The position numbers were made by a program, and so were the translations under genes. The notes under the pieces were generated by a model. It saw nothing but the letters and a program-made list of their open reading frames with translations, did not search any database and had not been told where the DNA came from. Below are positions 47,989 through 61,225 of a stretch of DNA of 64,000 nt, piece by piece. Origin of the DNA: Strobilurus pachycystidiatus (lineage: Eukaryota > Basidiomycota > Agaricomycetes > Agaricales > Physalacriaceae); assembly GCA_019915135.1 (NCBI GenBank), contig JAHLMK010000004.1:1426001-1490000 (forward strand), written 5' to 3'. Every line of letters starts with the position of its first letter. Position 1 is the first letter of the stretch.

Positions 47989-50900
47989 TTAGCTTGTCCA
48001 TGTTTTCTTCACTTTTGTCGCAGCCTCCAGTTCAACAAATGACCCGCTCTTTAAGCACATACTTCGGAAGATGCCATTTTCCTTGTGGATCAGATTTGCT
48101 GGCGAATCGAATTCCGCTATTGTTCCTTTATCCATGACAATGAGCCTGTCGTAGTCAATGACAGTTTTCAGTCGATGTGCAACTGGAACTATCCATCAGG
48201 AAACCAGTTGGATCGCGACATAAGACGAAAACGCACCAGTCAACAGTAAGCTATCCTGGAATTGTTCTCTGATTGTCCGCTGGATTTTTGCATCCGTTGT
48301 AAAGTCTATGCTGCTCGTCGCCTCGTCCAACACAATGATTGAGCTTCTTCTCAGGAGAGCGCGCGCCATCGCGAGTAGCTGTCTCTGACCATGTGAGAAG
48401 TTTGCACCGCCGGTCGATACTTTCGTGTCCAAGGTTATGGCCAGCTCAGCATCCAACGCGGTTACAACAGACTCTGCTCGACTATCAGCTGACTCGGAAG
48501 ACATCCCGTCCTCTGGAAGTGGTGTGGATGTGCGAGTCGGACCCTGCGACGACGAGATGATGTGTACACGACGTAACGCGTCCCAACATTCGGCATCGCC
48601 GTGTTCACCTGGGAAATGTGTTACTTAGACATTCCGAAAGAGGCAGAGACGATTATACCGAAAGGATCTAGGTTTTCCCGAATTGTCCCAGTGAACAGCG
48701 TGGCATCTTGGGGAATGAACGTCTGTAGATAGGAAGATCAATGAATGGACAAGATTGAGCAAAAAAAGTGCCTACCAATCTTGAGCGTAGATCGTGAACA
48801 CCTATGGTTGAAATGTCGATTCCGTCGATGAAAATCTTGCCAGAGGTAGGGTCTGTGAAACGCAGGATGCTCATCGCTAATGTACTCTTTCCAGATCCCG
48901 TGCGCCCAAGTAAGCCTACTCTCTCTCCAGCGCGCAAGGAGAACGTGATGTCGTTCAGGACAGAAGGAAGGTCCGGAGCGTATTTGATTACGAGATTCTC
49001 CACGGAGATCATGTTCTCTGAGCGGGAAGGCCAGTATGCTGGTGGTCGGTTGGTTTCTATGACGGCAGGCGGCTCCTGAGGAAGGTCTAGATATTCTACG
49101 ACTCGCTCAACAGAACTACATGATCGTCACGATTAGCTGCGGTGATCGATAAACGTACTCACTTGAGATCAAGCTCTAGTCCAGTCCAGAAGCGACATGC
49201 CCAGTAGACCGAGTTTGTGAAGCTCAAAGCACTAGAGATACATAAGCCAGCAAGACCAGCATTGTTTCTGAGAGTCCCGATTGAGATTATACAAGTCAGC
49301 AACACTCCCTGGTATAATATGAGATGATGGCCGGCGAAAGACGTAGAGATATATACTGACCGTAGCGCCCAACAGATCAAAATTGACAAGAAGCCACCGG
49401 TTCGTCATCCAAAAACTATACCACATCTTTGTAGTTCCGTCTACTCGTTTGTGCATACTGTCCAGGAAACGTCGTTGCGATGAGAATGCTCGAACAGTGA
49501 CAATTCCCTCGAGCATTTCACCGAAGGCACTGAATATTGGTGAGCGACTAGTGCTTTCCATCCGCCGAAGATCTCGCCCGGTGTTGAGATAACCAAGTGC
49601 GAGGCTGCGATAAGCGAAGCCGAGAACAGATGCGGGAATAAGGAAAACGGGAAATACGACACTAGAAAAGAGGCTCAGTTCGGAACATGACTCAGGCGAC
49701 AAAATTACGAACGCGACTGTTAGGATAGACACCAAGAAGGTGGCCAGAGAGGAGTTGACATTCTGCATGGAATTAGCCAGAGAGCCGTCTATCTTTTCTA
49801 TATCCTGGTCACGCAACATCAGTCTAAAAGCTCTGATAAAGATTAGCCACCGAAGAGACTACCTTTCCAAAGCGATTCAACATCCTTCCCTGCGGCGTCG
49901 TGTCATGGAATCTGAACGTTGCGTGGACTACGGAATCCAGAAGTTTCCTGAGTGTCATCGTCAGAAACACGGGATACAGGTTATGCACATGAGTATACCT
50001 GAAGAGAATCCTAGAAGCCCTCAGGGCACCTGTATATTGTACGGCGGCGGATAGAACGCCAACAAATGCGGTTGTCAACCCTATGAAGGCGTATATTCCA
50101 ACATAGAAGAGCGGATGGGCATGCACGTCTGGAAGCGAAGAAGAGGTGTTGTACTGATCGGACATCAAGCGATTCACAGGATCGTGCATATCCATGAAAC
50201 TTGAAGTCAACAGTTCAGATTGTTCTTGACGACGATAAGCCTCTCCCCAAGCCTATAGCATGGTTTTGAGCACATCAAAATTCGAGTTGCATCTTCGAAC
50301 GAACCTTGATCCAGAGTTTCTCAATGATGCCCAGACCTTGACTCGAGAGAACCAGGAGAAGAAGGATACACCAGGTGAAATAGGACCTGTAAGTCTAAGG
50401 TCAGCATAACGAAATGGATGAGCGGGGCTTCAAAAGCTCACGAAGCCTTGAGGTAACTCTTATATACTCCCCACTTGACGCCTCCAGTGGCGCGGAATTC
50501 TTCATGAACGAGTTTACGAGTCTTCTTCTTCTCTCCCGTCTGGCCCTGAGTACTGGACGGAAGGTGCACGTTGTTGTCTTCCACTTCCTCTACCATCTCC
50601 TTAGTCTCGCGTTCCTCGACTACGTTCTCCGACTCTACGATATCGCTTAGGATACCTTGTGCCTTCAGCTCTTCAACGCTGCCTTGCGTGTCAATCCTAC
50701 CATCGAGCATGTGAACGAGGTGGTTCGCTCCGGGAAGGACCAACGCGACGTGATGAGTCACAAGCAGAACGGTGCGCTCAGAGAGAAGCGGGCCCAAAAG
50801 GACTTTCTCGTACAGATGGCGGGCGGTGTGACTATCCTAGGCAGAGTGTCAAAACAACACCTAGACCGTCGAGCAATGGCGAACGACTTACCACGGCACT

Positions 50901-53874
50901 CAAAGGATCATCTAGAAGTACATACTTGGTGGGTGCATAGACGGCGCGCGCAAGTGCTACGCGAGCCTTCTGTCCACCACTGAGAGTGATACCTCGTATA
51001 CCAATTTCAGTGTCATCACCGTCCTCGAACCGATCTAGATCAGGCCTCAAAGCACACGCCTCAATGACAGCCTGATACCGGACTTCATCGTAAGGTGACC
51101 CATACAGGATATTCTCGCGGATGGATTGATGTTGCAGCCATGGCGTTTGAGCAGCATAGGAAATGACTGGAGTGCTCGTTGATGAAGAGTCCTTGGGTGT
51201 GTACAAGTGTCCGTCTGTGAGGGTCATTTCACCGAGAAGAGCCATCTATAGCACGCCATATCAGTGAAATATACGGAAACTTTGACGAAACGACATACAA
51301 GCAAGGCTGTCTTCCCAGATGCAGTCGGGCCCATGATCACTGAGAGCTTGCCCTGCGGAAACATAACTGTGATATCTTTCAGCTGAAACTTGCGGTCGCC
51401 GGGACTAGGTGGCCTAGAGTCTGTGGAGGGATTCGTCTCTGGGACTTCGTTCCACGCTAGTGTAGCCTGCTTCAGTCCCAGACCAATCTCCGTTGTAAGG
51501 GAGCTAAGTTCCTCGTCGGAGGGTCCAGGAGAAACCTCGTCTTCACCAAAGAAGACTTCAATGCGCTTCATAGCTACGCCACTCTGGAAAATGAAATCAG
51601 GAACATGCCTCCTACATGATTCTTACGATGATTCTTACCTGCAAAATGTTCAGAATCCAGGTTGGAATGGTGTTGAGCGGCTGCCGAATCATAGAGAAGA
51701 GTGAGATTGCCTGTCAAAACATATAAGCAGACACCCTTCAGTTCAAAGGCACTTGCAAACCGTAAAGGCCTTGCTGATGGTCAGCTCTCCCTTCTCGATG
51801 ACGACATAAGTGAAGAACGACACAATACTGATGAGTATCGGTGCACTTTTCCATAGGACATTGAAAAGAATCGAGTTGATTCGCGCCTTAACCATCCAAG
51901 CAATCTCGACTTTTCTCGCTTCCTCCGCCCTCTGGATCCAGCGTTCTTCCCAGGCGAAGAACTTGATGAATTTTATCTTGACGGGGTGAATATCATGTCG
52001 ATGCAACCAGACGTGAAAAGCACATACAGCGGCTATCATCTCGTTTATAACATTCATGCGTTTGTCTCTGGCGCCAAGGCTTCCTTTCTGGATTCGAACT
52101 CCACGACGAGATAGGTAGCTGTTGAGCGGCCAGCCGGGAATGAGGATGAGGAAACCAGCAAAGGCAGACCATCCGAGGAGTCTACGGGAGAGCGTGAGGT
52201 TCCTTTGACGGGAGGCAGACGTTGACTTCGTACTGGTAGAGGAACACGCTACCGACAAGAAGTTCTATGGGTGCACCGTAAAGGTAGTAAGCACCGCTTA
52301 CGGTGTTGGCAATCTATTCGCATTCATGATCATGAGTCCTGCTTTACCGCTGGCCGTGGAACGCACCTTGTTTGCATCAACAGACATCAAGTTTACAATT
52401 TTACCCACCCCGGCACCGGCACGCGGGGCGTCTAGCTTTGGAAGGGCGCCCAGCTTACTTTTCTTACCCCCCTTCGCCTGGTCGTCTACGGCTTCTGGTT
52501 CTTTGTCCTTGTCCACGATCCCAGAGTAGTCTTTTCTCTTCAACGCCTTGTCGTAGATGGACGCCATGAGCTCTGAACGAATGTGAGTCGCGGCTCTGCG
52601 ACCAAACCACAGGTGTTGCAGATCGGATTCTGTCTAGAATTAGACATGCATCAGAAGACAAACATAGTTTGAGGTCGCCAATGTGAGTGTACCTTTGCTA
52701 AGGTGCATACGAACATAAGGACGGCGGCAATATAAGCTCGAGCGATGTCAGCAGATGTTTTATCTGGCCCATCGATGGAAGATAGAATGATGCTGCACGA
52801 AACGGAGGTTAGCCGTGGTCCCAGGCCAAAATTGGCACGAACGCACCTCATGAAGAACGGTGCAGAGTAGTTGAAACACACGCTGACAGCAGATAGGACG
52901 ATGTCCAAGATGAGATCTAGAGAGTTGGCGGCCCAAAGTTGGCCGAAAAGGGTGGACTTCCTGCGACGATACGTTAGTCATAGACTATGGCACACGACCA
53001 AGCACAAAGATGTACTTGATTGTTTTCAGCTTGAGGAAAAGTGGTCGGGATTGAAATGTCGGGCTGAGCTCCCAGACGTCGCTTTCGTTCAGGACCTGGT
53101 TGCGACCTTTCTTCACGAGGGGGAATACCCATTGGAATGAGATCCAGCCAAAAAGAGTGGTGTAATCCTCTGGTGAGACCGAAACGCCCTTGAATGACAT
53201 CAGTCTCAAGCTTAAGAGGAACGGCGCACAAGACTCACAATATCGCTCTTCTTTAGTGCCGCGCTAGGTACTGCGATAGGCATAGCGAGCACAATCGCCA
53301 CCAAAAGCATTGTAACCAGAACATTTACACCCAAGAGAACCGTCGCCAAACGACGCTGCTCGTCCATTTCTCCCAAGACCAATGCATCATAAAGGGCGCC
53401 ACCAAACAGCAGGTAACTCCCCATCAAGTGCGCAATGTATAGTACGAAGACGTCGTACATTGGAGTAGCCTTCGGCTTGAGAACCGGTCGTATGACAGCG
53501 TACACCCACGACGAGCCAATCAGAACAGCCTCCCGCCCTGTCGTCCCATGCGAGAGGAAGAGCAGATACGAGCCTATTCCGAGCCACGCCAATGTCTCCG
53601 CCAGGCCAAGAAACGCGAACGCGACCGTACGCCATAATGGCGCTTCCTCGATAGTGTCTCCGTTCGTGCCCTCTCGCAGGGCCTCGGCTTCACGCAACGT
53701 CAAGAACGGCCTGAATTGCGCCTTGATTCCGTCGACTCGTTTGCGCAGGGAGTGTGGCAGCGGTACGGGGATCCCGGACAGGCAGAGCGCGCACACGAGC
53801 GCGAACGGCGGTATGGCGGCCCATGCGACACGTACGCCTTCGTTGCCAAAGTCCAGAGGAGAAGAAGAGCCCAT
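47989..53874 (-). CDS. ABC transporter, ABCC (MRP) subfamily
   Basis: Large ATP-driven exporter with two transmembrane regions and two nucleotide-binding domains, with an N-terminal TMD0. The start at 53874 ([27 protein letters not shown]) gives hydrophobic helices ([36 protein letters not shown]). NBD1: Walker [12 protein letters not shown] near 51330, [14 protein letters not shown] near 50960, Walker [12 protein letters not shown] (the known ABCC Asp in place of the catalytic Glu). NBD2: Walker [13 protein letters not shown] near 48890, signature [16 protein letters not shown] near 48390, and LDEATSSID near 48315, then [19 protein letters not shown]. The end is TAA 47989-47991. Over ten short introns interrupt it; the protein is about 1,500 residues. 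Substrate is unknown; vacuolar or plasma-membrane sequestration of conjugates or drugs is typical. Confidence 0.9.
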
Positions 53875-54440
53875 GGAGGCAAGTGAAAACACGTCCCTCC
53901 TGAAGTGGGAAGAGGAAAGAGGCACAGGTGCTCTAAATGATGATGATGAAATGTCTAAAAGTGCCGGTCAATTTTCTGACGTCGTCCTGTTCTGAAAAAG
54001 TTGTGTACCTGCTCGTGGATAGAGGCGGGACAGTGGCGAGCAAAAAGCGCAGCACTGAACAGCGATGTAGTCAAACTCGACCGACAAAAGCCGCTAGAGC
54101 CAGGATGCCAAGAATGAGGGAAGGAAATAAAGAAAAGGTCCATGGGGCCTACGTCTTGGCATGGTACGTCGGCCAGTCAGGGCTGCGCGCGATCGCGCGA
54201 CACTGAACGGCGAACGATACTGTAAGTTGATAGCACGAGGAGCGGGAACCAAAGACGCCCGCACTGTACCCACAAGCAGTTTGACTGCAGCAATTGTCCG
54301 CAAAGGGTTGACAAAGGGCGCAAGTTTGGCGAATACCTTGTATCGTTCTATTATGTGAGTGTTCTGTTTTACATCCGACCAAGCACGAAACTAAGTACGT
54401 GTACATCTTCCAAAAGTCCATGTTCCAAACGATATGTTTT
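53875..54440. other. Intergenic region, ABC transporter promoter side
   Basis: This lies between two minus-strand genes. It holds the upstream region of the ABC gene. No coding or RNA feature is supported. Confidence 0.4.
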
Positions 54441-55790
54441 TCAGCGACCACCATCACTGCTGCCCAATCCTTCGCGCATGTACTCCTCGAACAAGGCCTT
54501 GTAGTCCCTGTGCCATCGACTCAGAGCAGGGCGCCCTTCGACAATGTCACCTGCACCCCACAGGATTCGGAGCTCATCCACCTCCCTCTTGGTCTCATTG
54601 TCCGGCACCAGAATATAGAAATCACCCGACCTCGCCTTGTCCAGCATGTAGAGAACGGTCTCTTCGGCGGACCAAGCACCATCGGGTTTACTCGGCAACT
54701 GAAGAGCGCCAGCAAGGTCAGTGAACGTCCATCCGGGACTAGTATTGAATGGATCGTTAGATCTTTTGCCTCGCGCTGGATCATGCGAACACCCACATGA
54801 ACAAATGGGCGGTGACGTTGCTGTGAGGTCTCTCCCGGAGCTCATGCGCCAGGCCCTCGGTCAAGCTCTTGACGGCAGCCTTGGACGCATTATACGCGGC
54901 ATTACCACTATGAACGACAGATGATGTTTGAGGTACAGAGTCACGGTTTGACAGAAGATAGGAAGGAAAGAGTGACGTCAATTAGGACCCACAAGAATAG
55001 AGGACGGTACGCACGGAGGATTGGTGATGCCTTGCTTGCTACCGGTATTGATGACCATGGCGGCATTTTCTTGGTGCAGCATGGACGGAACGAAGGTCTG
55101 TTGCACGTTCACGATGCTGTGGAGATGATGATCATGATGTTAAGATGGAGATCGTGGTATTAGAACGTACCCGAAAAGATTGGTATCAAACACCTTCTTC
55201 CAGTTATCGATGCCATCCCAAGAAGTGCCCTTGTCGGCGATGCCAGCATTGTTCATGAGCACTCCAACCTAATCAAAGATGAGTATTCCACGGGGGGAAC
55301 TCAGGGCGGTGGGAGGAGGGTAAGAGGGAAAGATGGTGTAGGAGGGCGCATCTAGAGTGGGACCACGGTCCTCACCTCATCCCAATGCTCGTAGACTCTG
55401 TCGCGCAGGGCAACGACCTGATCGAGCTTGGACACGTCCGTCGGGCAGACGAGCACGTTGGCCTCCCCGACGATGGCAGCAACGTCTTTGCCTGCCGCAG
55501 TTAGCTTCTCTCCCTCCAGATCTGCGAGGGCTAGCCTCAGGCCGAGTCTATCAGACAGTATCAGCTCGGGCGAGCGCCGGAGGTACGGCCAATATAGCGC
55601 ACTTGGCAAACTCGACGGCGGCAGCGCGCCCAATGCCGCTCGCCGCGCCCGTGATGACGGCGACACGGCCAGCATGGATGACGGGGTGTAGTTCGTCCGC
55701 AACCTGCATGCTGTCGGGTTTGTAGGAGGCCGTCGCGGAGTACGCTGGGCGCAGAGGCGACCCGTTGCGGCTACGATCTGCGAGGGGCAT
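54441..55790 (-). CDS. Short-chain dehydrogenase/reductase (SDR)
   Basis: NAD(P)-dependent oxidoreductase with a normal SDR layout. The start at 55790 (MPLADRSRNGSPLRPAYSA) precedes AGRVAVITGAASGIGRAAAVEFAK, with the cofactor TG-x3-G-x-G motif. Further: LGLRLALADLEGEKL, LVCPTDVSKLDQVVALRD, VGVLMNNAGIADKG (NNAG), TGSKQGITNPPGNAAYNASKAAVKSLTEGLAHEL, with the catalytic YNASK (Y-x-x-x-K). The family Ser position is replaced by the TGSK area. The C-terminal part, PGWTFTDLAGA, YMLDKARSGDFYILVPDN, ends GGR-stop at 54441. Six exons with introns near 55600, 55376 (a long one, about 105 bases), 55171, 55015 and 54793. Length is about 320 residues. Substrate is unknown. Confidence 0.9.
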
Positions 55791-56919
55791 GGTGGCAGAC
55801 AGGTGGTGGATATCGAAAGCAAAGAGCAAAGCAAGCAACGACGAAAAAAAAGTGGGGAGAAAGCGTTTTGTGGGACCTTTGGGTCGGGGTCCTTTTTCAA
55901 TCAAATTTGAGGGCAGAAGGAAAGGGGCAGTCTAATTATTACGTGCGCACGACTGTCGTCACGACTCGCCACTTTGCGCTCACGTTCGTGCTCAATTCTG
56001 ATCAGCACCTCATTCGATGTACAGCATCGGACCCAGAACCCGTTCATAATACGTCGAAGAGAGGCAAAGGGAAGGCCGTGACTTCACATCTGATGTTTGA
56101 CCTCACTTGAGTGGACAACGTGGGGGGAGATCCCCCGCCAAAGCTAAACTAATCCTAGACTAATCATTGCACCCACCGGTACTTACTACTCATGGGACTG
56201 CGATCTGCTGTCGTGGTCATACCTTGCTGTCGCCCCAAAGGCTTCGTTTCTTGACACTCAACTCAAATTCCTGAGGAATGACCGAATAAATGACCTCTAG
56301 AGCATCACCACATGTCTGCCTTGTGTTTCTCTTTCTGCCGTAGAGTAGACCCCAGAATTATTACTTATCCAGGGGTCCCGTAAGTCAGGTAGCGCAGACC
56401 GTCGGCCGCGTGTATGGGCGCTGGTGAAACTAGGCAACCTCAGTCAAGCTTCGTGGCATTCAGATGAGATCTCTGCAGAGTGTGCACACTACCAGTTTGA
56501 GTGAGCAGCACTCCATCTTTATTCCTCACCTTCGCAGTCCGAGTAAACAGCGACATCAAATGGTCATGAACTCGAGGCGGGAAAGGATACTAATAGATCC
56601 GAGACTGTCACTTTGCAAGCAATATCGGGGGTTCCTGGAGCAAAGCATCGTAATTGGTTCTCTTAAATAGACGAGACGAGTTGAGCTAGCAGCTAGCAAG
56701 CCTCCTGGAACAAGGCTGACAGGTCTGAGTCGTCGTTTCTGAATCGAGTGATGAGAGACAACACCGTCTTGAACACGACTTAAGATTTAAGATCGTCGGA
56801 CCGAACATCCGAGCAGATGCATAATGTGGCGCAGTTTTAGAGTATGTGGCATGTGGCACCGGTCCGATTATTGCGCTCTTATTACTGCCATCTAAGCTAG
56901 AATAGACTTGGCCCCGCAA
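55791..56919. other. Gene-poor stretch of 1.1 kb
   Basis: Between two minus-strand genes, with the SDR promoter on the left part. Frames are short and lack domains. No repeat or RNA gene is recognised. Confidence 0.4.
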
Positions 56920-59198
56920 TCAGCAGAGCAACACCTTCCCAACACTTGGGTCATGATCACTGATGCGAGCATCGTACGAAGGCGACCAGTTATTCACCTG
57001 GGAGCATGTCAGGGCTAATGCCAACTGTTTTCGAGAGATGACGCACGTGTACATGTTCTACTTCCGCACCGCGGGCTGCGATGGCGGGAGACACGAATAC
57101 ATGGTCCAGCTGTTCCGTGTTCTGATCGTAGACGTACGTATAGCGTTCCACCGGATCGAGGCCAGCGACTTCGTCAAGCTCATGCATTATCTCAGTCATC
57201 GACGCGAACACAGAGCGTGTTTGAGCATATTCGTTGAAGTCGCCAGCCACGATGATATTGGCGTCGGGGTCGACGTCCAGGATCGTCTGGATGAAAGCCT
57301 GCCACGATCGTCAGAATGGCGCAAACATAGAGAACATGCCATATAACGCATACCGAAGTGACCTCGATCTGTCTAGTACGTGTCGCGACTGGGGAGTTGA
57401 TAGGCGGTCGATTGTCTCCTTGAGTGGAGGTGCTTCCACCTTTGGAAGACATGTGCACATCAATAGTGAAGAGCTTGGCCCCACACGATGTAACCCATTC
57501 TGCAACTAAAGGCTTCCTGGTGGAAGTCCAGAAAGCGTTGGTAGGATCAATTCTGCCAGGATTGAAGCTATACAGTTTCATTAATATCGCGGAGCAGTGG
57601 CGCGTAGAGAAGTACGCTTACTTGAGCGTAGGCAGACCATCGGCGTCGGTCGTAACATTAAGCTTGTCCAATGCTCCACCAGCAGAAGCTCCCGAAACCA
57701 GCGATAGTCTGGCAGGGTTATACCTAATCGAGACTCGTATTAGCCAGTACTTGACGATCTGAAGCAGACTGGACATACAAGTAAGCAACGCGGATGTTAC
57801 CGCCTGGCTGTCCACCGTCCTGTTTGTCTCCGGGCGCGATTTCGACGTACTCGTAGGTGAAATTGCTGACAGTCTCGATAGCCGCCACAAGTGTCGAAAG
57901 GGTGACGTTGGCAGAGACGGTGCCATCATCCGTAGGTCCTGAGTTGTCTTGAATCTCTTGCAAGAACATGAGATCAGGCAGGAGCAGATAATCCGCGATA
58001 TGTGCGGCGACCGCTGGGATGTGCGCAGATGTGGGAGCCATGTTTTCAACCTAAAACATTGCTCAGAATCATCGAGGAGATAATGATGGAGGAAACATAC
58101 ATTGTAATCACCAAATACAAGAGCGCACGAATCTGTCAAGTCAGAAGTTATGGTCGTGGCAGGAACGGTAAAGTCTGGCGTCGATATGATAGTAGGAGCG
58201 GTGAGAGGAAGCACGTAGTAGAAGCCATATCTGTTTGGCAAAACTGTTGGACCAAGAAGTTTGCATCGCTCCTCGCAGAATTGACTCACTGATACACAAT
58301 TATTCCAGTGATGTCGTCCAACTCAACACCCACGGCCACATCAGGCGACTTCGACCCATCCAAAGGCGAGCCAACTATGATGACTTCTGGATTGGCATCG
58401 GGGATGCCGTCACTACCTATGGTAATGAGATAAATCACTCTCCAATACGCAGCAAGATACGAGACGAACCCAAAGTGATGGTTAATCCTCCGCGTCCATT
58501 CAGACCTGTGACGTTCCACGCTCCGCGAACCCAGAACTCTCCATAAGAGTTCTCAAAGTTCACAGCAACTGGGCTCGGAATTGTCACCAGCTGACCATCG
58601 AGACTCTCCCAGAAGTCCAGCCCATACACGTCCGGTTGGAGAGTGGGGTTTGTGGCGGTGATAAGAGAGACGTTATTGGGCACAGACAGCCAGCCATCAG
58701 AGCCTGTGTCTAGAGAGGAGAGGTATTGTGTTGGTGGGGAGCGGTCGACACCAAGGATAACGGGAGTCAAGGTGTTGTTGCTTGACAAAATCTCAATCTC
58801 GGTAGGAGACGTGATCTCGGTCAAATAGAGGTAGCTTGGGTAACTGGAGCTCCGATATTCAACTATCTTGCCGGTGAGTGAGATGCTGTCTCCAACAGAA
58901 ACGTTTTTCAGAGCCGTAGAGGAGTAGACATATATCCCGTTAGATGCACGAACATCTTCCGAGGGCTCTCCGAGCAAGTAGAAACCCGAGCTCCCCTAAA
59001 ATTGGTAAGAAACCAGGATACTGGCGATGATTGTTGGCCACGAACTTTGGCTGTTACAACCCCAGTAATGCCGGTAAGAGTCTGACCAACATATGGAGAG
59101 CGATACGCGGTGCCTTGGATATCCGTGATGAGCGTTGGCGTAACCGAAGGCGCCAAGGCCGCCAGAAAGCACAGGACAGGGAGTCGTTGAAGGAGCAT
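56920..59198 (-). CDS. Secreted endonuclease/exonuclease/phosphatase-family nuclease
   Basis: Start 59198 gives a signal peptide (MLLQRLPVLCFLAALAPSVTP). The N-terminal half starts ITDIQGTAYRSPYVGQ and GVVTAK joined over an intron to GSSGFYLLGEPSEDVRASNGIYVYSS, an OB-like domain seen in bacterial and fungal extracellular nucleases (ExeM/NucH-like). The C-terminal half is the EEP catalytic domain: VENMAP, PDLMFLQEIQDN (catalytic Glu), GGNIRVAYLYNP, FTIDVHMSSKGG, IIVAGDFNEY (D-x-N), EQLDHVFVS (H-D), and finally VNNWSPSYDARISDHDPSV across a last intron, containing the terminal D-H. Cys ends the protein at stop 56920. About nine exons. It likely degrades extracellular nucleic acid; a phosphodiesterase role is an alternative. 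A TATA box lies 41 bases upstream. Confidence 0.85.
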
Positions 59199-59907
59199 TT
59201 GGACGGTCGTCTGAACGTGCGTCCATGCTGCATTCACATTATATATCCTCAATTGCTAGGCACGCAAGGTCGTTCAGCACATGCGACTGTAGAGCTTTTC
59301 GTACGCCATACTTCGATGTCATACAGAATCCGAGAGAGTAGCAGCATGGGTTTGCCGTCAGTGGCACACAGCTTGTGACAGAAACGTTTGTGGATGGAGA
59401 CAACGTTATCATCCCCACGCGGCGCGGTGCCGTTATCATCTCTCGCTTCTGTCGTTGTCAATACAGCGCTCCCGAGGTAGACAGAGTAGTATTGGACCCT
59501 TGGTTACTTAGCTGTAAGCTCAGGCTGCTGTAAGTGGTGCAGTTGATTCGAATTTTGTTGGAACCCTTCCCTAGAGCAAAACTACAGATATTCGTCTGCT
59601 GAACGAACGTCAAGGTATGCGCGACAATCAATGTCCTTGGCGCCGCAGCATCACTGGAATGTCTCGAGGGCGGGAACAGGGCGGGAAGTTGGCAATATTG
59701 GTACCGAAAGCTCAAGGCAAGAGCCAAGATGCTTCTTATCTCAAAGATCACTCCACGCAACATGGTTACAGAGTCTTCCGCTCGTATATTTTTTCGCCAG
59801 ACGCATGCGTATGTTAGAGTAAGGAAAAGTTAAACAGTAATTGATACAAAAAAGCTAAAGTCATCGAACAGTCAGGTATAACAACGTCGCGACCCCGTGA
59901 TGATAAT
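59199..59907. other. Intergenic region between nuclease and Ala-rich protein
   Basis: Upstream region of the nuclease gene, with a TATA box (listed), followed by the 3' UTR of the next minus-strand gene. No coding frame is supported. Confidence 0.45.
59239..59245 (-). promoter_or_regulatory. TATA box of the secreted nuclease gene
   Basis: TATATAA on the minus strand, 41-47 bases upstream of the ATG at 59198. Confidence 0.55.
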
Positions 59908-61225
59908 CTATATCGCAGCACGGCATGCGGTGTTCTGTGTGTCGCAGTCTCCAACGGAGAAGGCGCCGCCAGAGTTGGCAGCGTTGGCGCAGGCGTTGTG
60001 CTGAATGTCGCAGGAGCGACCAAGGGCGGCAGCGCTGTTCAGGAAGTCATCAGAGCCTGCGACTTCGAAACCACGGCCACCGGCAGTGACAGCAGGAGCG
60101 GTGGCACCACCGACTGAGAATGAATCAGACCTCAAGACAGCATTGAACAACGAGAAATACGTACGGGCACCAGTGAAAGTCTGGAGGTTACCTGCTGAAG
60201 CGGCGGCAGCAGTTGTAACAGCAGGCTCAGCGGCGGTAGCAGCGGCGGTAGCAGTAGCAGCGGCTGTAGCAGCGACAGTCACAGTCTCGACTAAGAATAT
60301 TCAGGACCGTGTACTTCAAGGCCAAAGCGGAGACGTACTAGCACACGAAGCAGAGGCGTCATCAGCGGCGTCGGAACCCGAAGCACTAGCAATCATCAAT
60401 ACTGAGGTCCATAGGTATCTAGGGCGGTATGAACGTACGGAGTGGCAGAGACACCAGCGACGGCAGCGTTGATCTCGTCCTCAGTGGCGTCCTCAACCAA
60501 GAGGTTCTGCGAGATGATGCAGCCAACAGCATCGTCGGCGTCATCGCAGGTGTTTCCTTTACCGGTCGCATCATTGAGATCGCCAGGTGCAAATGTACCG
60601 GACTTGAGGGCGTCCAGAGGGTCACCACCAACGGCGGCGATCTGCTTGGCGAGCTCAAGGACGATGGCCTTGTTCACAGCCGCAGCACCTTCCGAGGCGG
60701 GGTCCTGATGCTGCTGAATGGCAGCGATCTCGACGTTGACGGCGGTGACGCTGGTGCACTGGTTGGAAACGAGACCGACTTTCCCAGAATTGCGCTCAAG
60801 GGCGCGGAAGATCAGGGCAGCGACCTGCCCATCAACGTCTCCAACAGCCTTGGCGTTGGTGAACGCTTGGTCGGCTGTGGCTTGCTGCAAACAATCCGGG
60901 TCCTAGTAGGGTATGTGAGTAGTGTTCGAGCGAAGGTGTCAGAGTAGGCCTACGGTAAGGTCTCCAAGGCCCTGGGCAGCGGCGGCGTTACCCAACAGTG
61001 CGAACACTGGGTCGACGATGCCATCAGGGTTGTTCAAGTTGAGGCTTGTACGGACAGAAGTCAAGAACTGCTCATGGGAGTGTTCTACAGAAAGGGATGA
61101 GACGAGAAGTTGGACAGCGAGTGCAATTAGTGACCTTGCGGTACTTCACGACTGACACGAATGGGCAGCGCAAGAGTAGAGACCGACAACGAAAGCAGAG
61201 CAGCGAAGATAGCTTTGGAGAACAT
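59908..61225 (-). CDS. Secreted Ala-rich protein with a Cys-rich C-terminal motif
   Basis: Start 61225 gives a signal peptide (MFSKAIFAALLSLSVSTLALP). After an intron comes EHSHEQFLTSVRTSLNL, then a helical region (DPDCLQQATADQAFTNAKAVGD, GQVAALIFRALERNSG) with cysteines in CTSVTAVN and CDDADDAVGC. A low-complexity block follows (VAATAAATATAAATAAEP), then a short C-terminal domain CDIQHNACANAANSGG and FSVGDCDTQNTACRAAI-stop 59908. The paired C-D-x-Q-N-x-A-C repeats look like a conserved small disulphide unit. It resembles uncharacterised secreted proteins of Agaricomycetes that I cannot name. A cell-wall or secreted effector-like role is possible but not shown. Six exons join in frame. Confidence 0.75.
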
